From Bacteroidales bacterium M6 (GTDB taxonomy: Bacteria > Bacteroidota > Bacteroidia > Bacteroidales > Muribaculaceae), in contig LUJQ01000041.1 of the NCBI GenBank assembly GCA_001689485.1, forward strand, positions 1-13,760: a stretch of DNA of 13,760 nucleotides, read 5' to 3'. Shown here piece by piece: positions 1-7,106 of the stretch; the stretch's first letter is position 1; every line of letters begins with the position of its first letter. The position numbers and the translations under genes were made by a program. The notes beneath the pieces were generated by a model. The model had not been told where the DNA came from, ran no database searches, and saw only the letters and a list, made by a program, of their open reading frames with translations.

Positions 1-97
1 AGCAACGGTAGATGCCCGTGGATATGTGATTATCTTGCTTTTGGCACGATATTTCGGGAGAAATATAGCTGAATGCATTGATTGCATATACAGGCGT

Positions 98-160
98 GGG
101 CTTCTGCGTTGCCGTCCGACTACGATTAGGCAATGCGAGAAGCCTCGACCAGTAGGACGG
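98..160 (+). ncRNA. Candidate structured RNA (long hairpin with possible pseudoknot)
   Basis: Bases 98-113 pair with 129-145 to give a nearly continuous 16-pair stem. 98-105 pairs with 138-145 and 106-113 with 129-136; one G at 137 is bulged and two pairs are G-T. The 15-base loop (114-128) can pair with downstream bases: 114-117 (GTCC) with 155-158 (GGAC) and 121-123 (TAC) with 152-154 (GTA), an H-type pseudoknot. CCGTCC (112-117) could instead pair with GGACGG (155-160) and open the stem top, so two exclusive folds exist. A small hairpin ATGCA/TGCAT lies at 73-87. There is no T-run after the stem, so it is not a simple terminator. I see no TAnnTTTG promoter upstream, so the transcript may begin outside the window. 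It could be a cis leader for the small gene at 234 or an independent RNA. The strand is assumed from that gene. No known RNA family is assigned. Confidence 0.35.
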
Positions 161-233
161 TAACAGATACAGATTCCTACGCTTTTTCGTACCAGTCATT
201 AAACGCCAACGAGAGGATGACCGCGGCAAGAAT

Positions 234-536
234 ATGCATATGCAAGAACATTTGCAAGAACTGATTCTCAATGTCTGTAATGGATTTCCTACTCGAGACG
301 TTGAGATAATTAATGTTTTCGACCAACGTAGATTTGCGCGAATGGCGCATTATGCGTGGAAACATGGAATCGGATTCCATCCTGACATGTTTATGAATGC
401 TCTAAAAGAGACAGGGTTGTTCAAAAGTCTTTCTGAGAAGGAAATTGAGGCTAGAGCCAATGAACTCTGCAATCAGGCAGACTTTGCGAAGTCAATGTTT
501 CATGCTGCATTCGAGTTGGAGAACCTTTCAATTTAA
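234..536 (+). CDS. Unknown 100-aa protein, first gene of AT-rich operon
   Basis: I do not recognise this protein. It is small and soluble-looking: no signal peptide, no membrane segment, and a mostly helical composition with charged C-terminal helices (about 65-100). The start is uncertain. ATG at 234 and ATG at 240 are both possible, and neither has a Shine-Dalgarno at normal spacing; the GAGAGGA at 211-217 is too far away. The frame stays open upstream to a TAG at 153-155 but without another ATG. The stop is 6 bases before the LRR gene's ATG, so the two are probably co-transcribed and perhaps translationally coupled. The structured segment at 98-160 lies just upstream. A cytoplasmic partner or regulatory role is possible but nothing in the sequence shows it. 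Confidence 0.6.
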   Translation: MHMQEHLQELILNVCNGFPTRDVEIINVFDQRRFARMAHYAWKHGIGFHPDMFMNALKETGLFKSLSEKEIEARANELCNQADFAKSMFHAAFELENLSI

Positions 537-542
537 TCACTC

Positions 543-1988
543 ATGAAACAGTTTGTTAAGAAATTCGGATTGTTGATGGCTATGCTGTTGACAGTCCTCA
601 CCGCCCAAGCTTACGACTTTGAGGTCAATGGAATCTACTACAACGTCGTATCCCTCGAAGAAATGACATGCGAAGTTACTTATAAAGATGACTCATATAA
701 TTCATATATAGGGGTTATAGAGATACCAACCACAACTATTTATAAAAATAAACGATTTAAAGTCGAACGTATTGGATACAGTGCGTTCAGGGATTGTGCC
801 AATCTAAAGAGAATTAAAATACCAGAAAGCATAACGGAAATAGAGACCTTTGCATTTGAGGATTGCAAAACATTACAATCCATCTCTCTTCCGATATCAT
901 TAAAATGTATCGGATCATACGTTTTTAGTGGCTGTAAGAATTTAAAAGAAATAGTAATTCCTTCCAATGTTGATGAATTGGGTGATTGCGTATTTGAGAA
1001 TTCAGGAGTAGAACGATGCATAATATCTGATTCCGAGAATCCTATCATCCTTGAGTGTTGGTCGGGATCTCCAAATGCGTATGATTCTTTTCGTGATACC
1101 CGTATCAGGGAGCTATATATAGGTAGAAGTTTTGAACCGAACGATCCAAAGGACTACAAAGGCAATTACGTTTACAGGTACTTTTCTCCATTTCGTTCTA
1201 TGGTAACCCTTGAAGAAGTTACAATTGGAGGTTCAGTCAATGAATTGCCACTATGTTCTTTTTTGGCATCTGAGAAGAAAAATGATGACATCATTAATTC
1301 GCCTCTTCCAAATTTAAAAAAATTCATCTTGAAACAGGGTGATGAAGATTTGTCATTAATCAAACCAGAATGGATGTATTATACTTCTGAGAATGGTTTT
1401 AAAAATATTGAACATCTTGTACTAGAACGAAAAATAGATCGAACGGCGCATTTTAGCAATGTGAAAATAGTTGTTATTTCCGGAAAATTCGCGGAAATCG
1501 ATGATTTCCAATTTATGAATTGTGACGATTTGTCATCCGTTGAAATATTCTCCAATTTATCAAATATTGGAGAATATGCTTTTTCTAGAACAAAAAATCT
1601 TTATCAAATTATATGCCATGCAGAGACTCCACCTGCCTTTAAAGGTAATTCAGGGTTTAGTGATAGCCAGTTTTTAAAAGCGAATATATATGTGCCTGAA
1701 TCATCAATAGAGAACTACAAAGCTGCAAATGTTTGGAAAGATTTTTGGAATATCAACAAATTGTCAGATTATAGTAGCATTGTTAGCGTTAACTTCAATG
1801 AAAGCGTGACTTTTATGATTTCTAATGGCAAGATTGTTGTGGAAAATATCCCTGCAAATTCAACAATCCGAGTCTTCAATCTTAATGGAGAATTGCTTGC
1901 AGAAACAAAAGAACCTATTATTAATGGTCTTAATAAAGGTATCTATATAGTTTCAGTCAATGGAAAATCTTTCAAAGTTGCTATTTGA
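543..1988 (+). CDS. Secreted BspA-type leucine-rich-repeat protein
   Basis: A 481-aa exported protein. Residues 1-23 form a signal peptide (basic MKQFVKK start, hydrophobic core, AQA before the mature YDF). LRR_5/BspA-like repeats of the form IG-x-x-AF-x-x-C-x-x-L-x-x-I-x-IP are clear at about 77-160 and again at about 314-355, with a degenerate middle. The stretch around 383-404 (YVPESSIENYKA...W) is the usual close of BspA repeats. Residues 415-481 resemble the type IX secretion or Por-type C-terminal sorting domain (IRVFNLNGELL, GIYIVSVNGKSFKV). BspA proteins are surface or extracellular binding and adhesion proteins; the ligand here is unknown. The gene sits between two small unknown genes (6-base gap before, TGATG overlap after) and is clearly AT-richer than the genes downstream, which fits horizontally variable accessory content. 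A perfect 12-bp inverted repeat lies inside it at 1545-1577. Confidence 0.88.
   Translation: MKQFVKKFGLLMAMLLTVLTAQAYDFEVNGIYYNVVSLEEMTCEVTYKDDSYNSYIGVIEIPTTTIYKNKRFKVERIGYSAFRDCANLKRIKIPESITEIETFAFEDCKTLQSISLPISLKCIGSYVFSGCKNLKEIVIPSNVDELGDCVFENSGVERCIISDSENPIILECWSGSPNAYDSFRDTRIRELYIGRSFEPNDPKDYKGNYVYRYFSPFRSMVTLEEVTIGGSVNELPLCSFLASEKKNDDIINSPLPNLKKFILKQGDEDLSLIKPEWMYYTSENGFKNIEHLVLERKIDRTAHFSNVKIVVISGKFAEIDDFQFMNCDDLSSVEIFSNLSNIGEYAFSRTKNLYQIICHAETPPAFKGNSGFSDSQFLKANIYVPESSIENYKAANVWKDFWNINKLSDYSSIVSVNFNESVTFMISNGKIVVENIPANSTIRVFNLNGELLAETKEPIINGLNKGIYIVSVNGKSFKVAI
1545..1577. repeat. Perfect 12-bp inverted repeat inside the LRR gene
   Basis: ATATTCTCCAAT (1545-1556) and ATTGGAGAATAT (1566-1577) are exact reverse complements around a 9-base loop. 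The site lies in the second LRR block, where the codons read a normal repeat (residues about 335-345), so the palindrome may be incidental. It is still the longest perfect hairpin noticed inside a coding sequence here. Confidence 0.7.
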
Positions 1989-2383
1989 TGAAAGTTGTGC
2001 CGCATATAACCTTTTGGTTCGCTTTTAGGGGCATATCCTCTAAAAGCGAATCACTGACAAAGCTAAGGGAATTTCTTCACGATAAAGAATGGTTGCCGTC
2101 TGATAGTGATTATGATGCACAGCTGTTAAGCTATCACACCGAAGACAATGGCGATTGCGAAGTGATTCTAAAAAAGATACCTGACCACACCTTAGACGAG
2201 TTGACAGACTTGTTCTTCGCTGACATACTAAAAGACAAAGAAATCATCTGGACAAAAGTTCTCTATGATTCGCATGTGGAGAATCTTATAGGAAAATATG
2301 CAGGTGCATACCTGCTACGACAAATTGCTGATTTATCAGACCTCAAAGAAAATGACGAAGTGATAATTCTCCTTAGGAAATAA
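1988..2383 (+). CDS. Unknown 131-aa protein, third gene of AT-rich operon
   Basis: I do not recognise a family. ATG at 1988 is the preferred start because it overlaps the LRR gene's TGA as TGATG, a classic translational-coupling arrangement; a TTG at 1985 is the only nearby alternative. The protein is acidic and soluble-looking, with no signal peptide or membrane segment. It reads like an alternating strand/helix fold: an N-terminal strand (residues 4-14), a charged helix (about 20-31) and a C-terminal strand (about 122-130). Together with the 100-aa gene it flanks the secreted LRR protein, so a shared function is plausible but unproven. A strong terminator begins 21 bases after its stop, making this the last gene of the transcript. 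Confidence 0.7.
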   Translation: MKVVPHITFWFAFRGISSKSESLTKLREFLHDKEWLPSDSDYDAQLLSYHTEDNGDCEVILKKIPDHTLDELTDLFFADILKDKEIIWTKVLYDSHVENLIGKYAGAYLLRQIADLSDLKENDEVIILLRK

Positions 2384-2404
2384 TAACCGACGTACGATGT
2401 CAGA

Positions 2405-2451
2405 GTGGTGACTCAACGGAAAACCGATTGATGTCACCACTTTTAATATTT
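2405..2451 (+). terminator. Strong intrinsic terminator ending the AT-rich operon
   Basis: GTGGTGAC (2405-2412) pairs perfectly with GTCACCAC (2433-2440). The stem continues with TCAA/TTGA and CGG/CCG, each separated by a single unpaired base on the 3' side, around an AAAA loop, and TTTTAATATTT follows directly. The remaining bases to the next promoter (about 2452-2624) are AT-rich and hold no gene that I can see. Confidence 0.88.
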
Positions 2452-2624
2452 GCCGCCATAGACCATATCATATAGAATTTAAAAAAAACGGCAAAAGAAC
2501 ACAGTTAAAAATATCTAATACCGTATAAATATATCAAATTCATTTTTCTCCACTTTTCACCAAATACTTATAAAGTACACTATTCGTACCCAATGCTTTA
2601 GAAATGATGCTGATAATCAACATA

Positions 2625-2656
2625 TTTGCTCAATATATAAATAATTGCTAATTTTG
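2625..2656 (+). promoter_or_regulatory. Bacteroidetes-type promoter for the porin gene
   Basis: TTTG at 2625-2628 and TAATTTTG at 2649-2656 are separated by 20 bases, an exact match to the Bacteroidales TTTG-N19-21-TAnnTTTG consensus. The ATG of the porin is only 5 bases beyond the box, so transcription should begin at or very near the start codon, giving a leaderless or almost leaderless mRNA. Confidence 0.8.
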
Positions 2657-2660
2657 CAGC

Positions 2661-3731
2661 ATGTTTGCCAATCGTATTATCACAACATGCATTGCAATTG
2701 TTGCAACAGCTGCGACAGGAGTGCAATCGGCTGAGACCAACCCTACCCAAACCAAACAGCAGGAAACCACGACATCATCCACCTCTTTGAAAATGGATTA
2801 TACCCCGAAAATCCACGGGGTTCTCCGAACCAGATGGGAAGGTGAGTTCGGCGATGAGTTCACTCAACGTTTCCAGGTGCGCAACGCACGGTTATCAGTC
2901 GAAGGAAAAGTATTGCCTACGCTTGGTTACTATGTGCGTATCGACGCATGCGACCGGGGTGTAATGAAAATTCTCGATGCATGGGCGCGCTGGGGATTCG
3001 CCGGGAACTGGCATGTACAGGCGGGGCAGTTCAGGGTGCCGTTCGCCACCGATTGCTTTCGTGGGCCGGGCGCATATTATTTCGCCAACCGTTCGTTTCT
3101 CGGAAAACAGATTCTGAACATGCGTGCAGTCGGTGTACAGTTAGGCTATAGTTGCGCCACACTGCCATTGACAGTGGAAGCAGGCGTGTTCAACTCCACT
3201 TCCATAGGGAACCACGAAACATGGCAACGTGCCATGACTTATGCGGCAAAAGCATCTTACCGTGTCCGAAATATCACACTCTCGGCAAGTTATATTTCCA
3301 CCGAACCAGATTCCGTGAGAATCAACATAGTTGCAGGGTCTATAACCTGGCAAACAGGCAGGTGGATTGTGGAAGGCGAATATCAAAACAAGCATTATGA
3401 ACGCAACCGGCATAAAGCCGTAAACGCATGGAATGTGTTTGCCTCATACGCGATACCTCTGAATCACCCGACGTTCAACCAGCTATCGTTCCAGGCACGT
3501 TTCGACGGCATGACCGACCACTCAAACGGCAAAAGGGATGATGCAAAGGAGCTGGTAACCAACGACCCTGCACGCCGAAGAATCACGGCAGGTTCCACAC
3601 TGGCATTTATCAACAAGCCTGTAAAAGCCGCAATCCGCCTTAATTACGAAAAATATTTCTATAACGCACATACCGTTATCCCGGCCGGATGTAACGACAA
3701 GGTGGTAGCCGAGCTGGTGGTCAAGTTCTAA
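2661..3731 (+). CDS. Outer-membrane porin, OprO/OprP (phosphate-selective porin) family
   Basis: A 356-aa protein with an N-terminal signal peptide (hydrophobic TTCIAIVATAATG region, probable cleavage near QSA/E at about 24), a short Thr/Gln-rich linker, then a beta-barrel from about residue 45. Recognisable family features are the first strands with the pattern RFQVRNARLSVEG, then YYVRIDA, then DAWARW followed by VQAGQFRVPF, and a terminal ...VVKF with the C-terminal phenylalanine typical of barrel proteins. Such porins pass anions or small solutes across the outer membrane; the substrate cannot be read here. The start at 2661 is needed to keep the signal peptide (the next Met, residue 45, would lose it), although it lies almost on the predicted transcription start. 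The gene runs convergently into the U32 gene with 24 bases between stops and no clear terminator hairpin. Confidence 0.82.
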   Translation: MFANRIITTCIAIVATAATGVQSAETNPTQTKQQETTTSSTSLKMDYTPKIHGVLRTRWEGEFGDEFTQRFQVRNARLSVEGKVLPTLGYYVRIDACDRGVMKILDAWARWGFAGNWHVQAGQFRVPFATDCFRGPGAYYFANRSFLGKQILNMRAVGVQLGYSCATLPLTVEAGVFNSTSIGNHETWQRAMTYAAKASYRVRNITLSASYISTEPDSVRINIVAGSITWQTGRWIVEGEYQNKHYERNRHKAVNAWNVFASYAIPLNHPTFNQLSFQARFDGMTDHSNGKRDDAKELVTNDPARRRITAGSTLAFINKPVKAAIRLNYEKYFYNAHTVIPAGCNDKVVAELVVKF

Positions 3732-3755
3732 CAGTCAGCCTATAATCTTCAGCCC

Positions 3756-5666
3756 CTAGCCTTTTGAAGATCGGAGGGAATAGACATTCATGCGGCAAGC
3801 CGCACAATCGAATTGCAAACGGAAGCGGTCGGTAGCTGTGGCAAGATATAGTTTTGCCGGCAGCCGCGAGGCATTTTCGGTTTTAAGACAGCAACCGAGT
3901 TCCCTCCTCAGGCAATAGCGTGTCTGCATAACCCGTATCCGGGCTTCGCCAGGCAACTCCACTTCGACTGCACGCGGCATGCCTCCATCCGCATCTGCGC
4001 CGATATTTCTATAGAACTTCTCTGACAACCGATTCGCGATATTGTCATGCCTTGAAACCATGAACCCCAGGGGAAGCCTTAACCCACTAACCGCACCCCT
4101 GCGGTAATCATATTTATAAGCAGCTTGATATGTAGCACTTAACGCGGCAACGGCATCACGTCTCAGCGTGGTTAACACCGAGGCCTGGACAAAAACATCA
4201 CCGAGCAGGTCGGTCAATTTGTCCAAGGCAAATTCCGTATCCCCGAGTTTCGACAACACGCGCTGCCGTGCCTCCGCCTGAGGTGATTTTGCAGGCTGGC
4301 ATTCAAACTCGACAGAGGCTGCGACATCATGCCCACGACCGTCGCACAGTTCCAACACAAGCATCCCTCCGGCTTTACGCAACAACATTGAAAGGGGGAT
4401 ATAACGGCGTGCCGATTTGCCGGATGCCAACACATCAGACCACTTTTTGTCGAAATTCCTGTAAAGTTCCATTCCGGGACGCACTTCTATATCCGAGGCG
4501 GCAAACAACCGGCTGCCATCCACCCTGTTCAACCTGAAGCCGCAATACACCCCGGCATCATTGAAAAAGCCGAGACCATCGCCATTTTCAAGAGGGGAAT
4601 CCAAATCGGCATCCATGATACGGTTTGATACCACACGCTTCACAACCCCGATGCGTTCCCCTGTCCATTTAGGGGAATCAACAGAGGCCAACGACCCGGC
4701 AGCCGGATTGCCCCCTTTCAGGAAGTATGATGTAAAGCCACGGTTGAAACTCTTGGCCACATCCGGCTCGAACCCATACTCTACCCTGCCCCGCGAAGCC
4801 CTGCGAAAATGCCGGGGGTTGGCCGAAACAATACGGTCGAGGGCACGGCTATAAGCCGCCACAACGTTCTTTACATAAGCGGCATCTTTCAGCCGCCCTT
4901 CTATTTTAAAAGAGCTTACACCGGCCTCAAGCATATCCGACAAGTAATCCAGCCGGTTCATATCCTTCAGGGATAGCAAATGCTTCCCCCTGACCAGCTT
5001 GCGCCCCGTCTCATCCTCCAGGTCGAATGCATAACGACATATCTGCGCACATTCCCCACGGTTGGCGCTACGGCCTGTAGCAATAAAACTAGCCTGGCAA
5101 TCACCACTATAGCTAACGCACAACGCACCATGCACAAAAGCTTCGAGCGGCACATCCACAGCCTCGCGAAACTTCCGGATTTCGTCTGCCGACAGTTCCC
5201 TGGGAAGCACAAGCTGCGAAAAACCGGCATCCTGAAGGAAACGGGCTTTTTCAGGCGTCCGTATGTCGCATTGAGTAGAGGCATGCAGGGCAATCGGCGG
5301 AAGCTTCATTTCCAACAGCGCCATATCCTGCACGATAAGGGCGTCAACACCTATGCCGTAAAGTTCCCAGACAAGTTTTTCGACACCGGCCAACTCCTCA
5401 TCGTAGATAATCGTATTGACGGTTACATAAACCTTGACACCGAACCTGTGGGCATATTCAACCACCCCCCTTATATCAGATATGGAATTGGACGCCTGCT
5501 GACGCGCACCATGGCTTGACGCCCCCATGTAGACCGCATCAGCCCCATGATTGATGGCCGCAACTGCCACCTCCGCATTACGCGCAGGCGCCAGCAACTC
5601 CACCTCGATTATATCATCTGTCAAATTACCCCCTTTGGGAAGAGGCTCTTTATTTATTTCCTTCAT
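3756..5666 (-). CDS. rlhA: U32 family protein, RlhA-like (annotated as collagenase-like peptidase)
   Basis: A 636-aa member of the long U32 branch (E. coli RlhA is of similar length). The N-terminal TIM-barrel-like half begins VELLAPARN (22-30). It carries the U32 signature EAFVHGALCVSYSGDC at 175-190, then GECAQIC at 204-210 and SSFKIEGRLK at 251-260. Cys183, Cys190, Cys206 and Cys210 match positions used for an Fe-S cluster in U32 RNA-modifying and hydroxylase proteins. About 400-530 resembles the DUF3656 region (LSKLGDTEF, LRRDAVAAL). The tail has a further Cys group (585, 592, 593, 621, 624). RlhA hydroxylates a 23S rRNA cytidine; older annotations call these proteins proteases. The gene is monocistronic and divergent from the hydrolase. 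The exact rRNA or tRNA target in this organism is inferred, so the symbol is tentative. Confidence 0.82.
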   Translation of the reverse strand: MKEINKEPLPKGGNLTDDIIEVELLAPARNAEVAVAAINHGADAVYMGASSHGARQQASNSISDIRGVVEYAHRFGVKVYVTVNTIIYDEELAGVEKLVWELYGIGVDALIVQDMALLEMKLPPIALHASTQCDIRTPEKARFLQDAGFSQLVLPRELSADEIRKFREAVDVPLEAFVHGALCVSYSGDCQASFIATGRSANRGECAQICRYAFDLEDETGRKLVRGKHLLSLKDMNRLDYLSDMLEAGVSSFKIEGRLKDAAYVKNVVAAYSRALDRIVSANPRHFRRASRGRVEYGFEPDVAKSFNRGFTSYFLKGGNPAAGSLASVDSPKWTGERIGVVKRVVSNRIMDADLDSPLENGDGLGFFNDAGVYCGFRLNRVDGSRLFAASDIEVRPGMELYRNFDKKWSDVLASGKSARRYIPLSMLLRKAGGMLVLELCDGRGHDVAASVEFECQPAKSPQAEARQRVLSKLGDTEFALDKLTDLLGDVFVQASVLTTLRRDAVAALSATYQAAYKYDYRRGAVSGLRLPLGFMVSRHDNIANRLSEKFYRNIGADADGGMPRAVEVELPGEARIRVMQTRYCLRRELGCCLKTENASRLPAKLYLATATDRFRLQFDCAACRMNVYSLRSSKG

Positions 5667-5745
5667 TTCCGTAATCTTTTACCCGGATTCCACAAACACC
5701 AAGGTTCATGCCAGCGAACCCGGACAACCATTCCCGATTGTGTTA

Positions 5746-5773
5746 CAAAAGTATAGAAAAATAAAGAGAACAA
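5746..5773 (-). promoter_or_regulatory. Predicted promoter of the U32 gene
   Basis: On the minus strand TACTTTTG (5753-5746) is a perfect TAnnTTTG box about 80 bases before the start codon. A weak upstream TTG (5773-5771) lies 17 bases away, shorter than the usual 19-21, so only the -7 box is well supported. Confidence 0.5.
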
Positions 5774-5813
5774 TCCGTTCTAAATACAAAATCTTGCGAA
5801 AAACAACTATTGA

Positions 5814-5844
5814 TTGCCTCCGCCAAAATATTTTCGTATCTTTA
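5814..5844 (+). promoter_or_regulatory. Predicted promoter of the secreted hydrolase gene
   Basis: TTG at 5814-5816 and TATCTTTA at 5837-5844 (one mismatch to TAnnTTTG) are 20 bases apart. Transcription would begin near 5850, leaving a leader of about 70 bases before the ATG at 5921. The 5667-5920 gap therefore carries two divergent promoters and no further gene. Confidence 0.5.
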
Positions 5845-5920
5845 AAGCCGCCCTTCATACGATTCCGTATAAGCAGATGGCGGATTACATCTATAAAACG
5901 TTTTTTTAATCACCAAGAAC

Positions 5921-6949
5921 ATGAAACATATCATCCGGCATTTCGTCCTGGCCTTTTCGACAATACTGTCAATATCTGTCACAACAGCCCAATCATTTAA
6001 AGCCGAAGATATAAGGATTGCCAACCCGGCTGCCGGTATCGAGCTGGCAGGCACCCTGACATCCCCTGTGGAAGGTGCACCCAAGGCAGTTATAGTATTA
6101 GCCACCGGGAGCGGCGCACAGAACCGCGACGAGGAAATCATGGGGCACAAACCGTTCAAAGTCATTGCGGAAACATTGTCGGGACACGGCTACGCGGTGT
6201 TACGGATGGACGACCGTGGCACAGGGGAAAGCGGAGGCGATTTCGCCTGTGCCACAACCGACGATTTCTGTACGGATATAGCTGCCGGAGTTACGGAAAT
6301 GACAAAGCGCCATCCTGCTGTCAAAACCGGGATACTCGGACACTCGGAAGGAGGTACCATCGCAATCAAAGAAGCCGTCAACAATCCTGAATGCGATTTC
6401 ATAATCACACTCGGCGCCCCTGCCTGGGCAGGTGATTCGATTATAATGTCGCAAGCAAGAGCTATGGCTGTCGGCCTTATGGGAAAATGGGATGCAGAAA
6501 CACACCAACGAGAAATCCTCGACCTTGTGAAATCAAGCATCAACGACATCCAGCTACGCATGGCCCTCACCGTCAAGTTATCCGAAATGTCAGGGCAGAG
6601 CGCCACGATACCCCAGGTCAAGGAAGCATTAATGAAGCAGATAGACGTATTAGCATCCCCGTGGTACCGCCAGACAATCAAATATGACCCGGCATCCGAC
6701 ATAATCAAAATCAAAAAACCATGGCTCGCCCTAAACGGCGACCGCGACACACAGGTGCTGCCAGGAAACCTGCAGACAATAAAGGATCTTAATCCCGGCG
6801 CCGAAACCATGTTGCTTGAAAAACATAACCACCTGTTCCAGCGATGCACAACCGGGCTGATGAACGAATATGCCGGTATTAACGAGGATATTTCCGAGGA
6901 AACCCTGGCCGCCATACTGCTATGGCTTGACAACAGCATTGGCCGATAA
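5921..6949 (+). CDS. Secreted alpha/beta hydrolase (serine esterase/S33-like)
   Basis: A 342-aa exported hydrolase. Residues 1-23 form a signal peptide (MKHIIRHF, hydrophobic stretch, TTAQ/S). The alpha/beta-hydrolase core shows ATGSGAQNRDE (61-71), the strand and loop LRMDDRGTGES (94-104) with the oxyanion-side DxRGxG pattern, the nucleophile elbow GHSEGG (140-145, Ser142), NGDRDTQV (272-279, Asp276 the likely acid) and HNHLFQ (302-307, His304). The triad is complete, so it should be active. It resembles the BAAT/S33-like esterases common in Bacteroidetes that hydrolyse ester or amide bonds in the periplasm; the substrate is unknown. The stop codon lies inside a small hairpin (GGCCG ATAA CGGCC, 6941-6954) without a T-run. 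The next gene group has its own promoter, so this gene is probably monocistronic. Confidence 0.85.
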   Translation: MKHIIRHFVLAFSTILSISVTTAQSFKAEDIRIANPAAGIELAGTLTSPVEGAPKAVIVLATGSGAQNRDEEIMGHKPFKVIAETLSGHGYAVLRMDDRGTGESGGDFACATTDDFCTDIAAGVTEMTKRHPAVKTGILGHSEGGTIAIKEAVNNPECDFIITLGAPAWAGDSIIMSQARAMAVGLMGKWDAETHQREILDLVKSSINDIQLRMALTVKLSEMSGQSATIPQVKEALMKQIDVLASPWYRQTIKYDPASDIIKIKKPWLALNGDRDTQVLPGNLQTIKDLNPGAETMLLEKHNHLFQRCTTGLMNEYAGINEDISEETLAAILLWLDNSIGR

Positions 6950-6990
6950 CGGCCACAATCCCTCCACATTGCCATTTTAATCACAACCGG

Positions 6991-7023
6991 TTTAGGCTCA
7001 TCACCGAAATTTTTGTAATTTTG
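6991..7023 (+). promoter_or_regulatory. Promoter of the pta-ackA operon
   Basis: TAATTTTG (7016-7023) is a perfect -7 box and TTTA (6991-6994) is a near match to the TTTG upstream element, with 21 bases between. Transcription should start near 7028. This rules out the in-frame GTG at 7023 as the pta start, because it lies in the promoter itself. Confidence 0.7.
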
Positions 7024-7106
7024 TGGTCGTATGCAGTAGCCGGTCACTGTTGGGGCGTATCGGCTCCATGCAACCAACAACATCAATTGAAAACCCGAAT
7101 AACCTG

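Noticed and set aside
2..163. Open frame entering from the left edge on the plus strand (53 codons, ends TAA 161-163)
   Set aside because: It runs through the folded segment, has no recognisable domain beyond a short hydrophobic stretch and a basic Arg/Cys-rich end, and lacks a visible start. It could be the tail of an upstream gene, but the RNA fold explains the conservation-like structure better; unresolved.
177..380. Minus-strand frame antisense to the 100-aa gene
   Set aside because: No start context or promoter, and it lies opposite a better-supported operon gene.
1..2450. AT-rich left block as a prophage or integrative element
   Set aside because: No integrase, attachment repeats, tRNA target or phage genes are visible inside the window; composition alone is not enough.
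6941..6954. GGCCG/CGGCC hairpin at the hydrolase stop codon as a terminator
   Set aside because: Only five pairs and no T-run afterwards; it may be incidental, so it was not listed as a terminator.
6190..7086. 298-codon minus-strand frame opposite the hydrolase
   Set aside because: A complement of a well-supported catalytic-triad hydrolase; its translation has no family features and covers the pta promoter.
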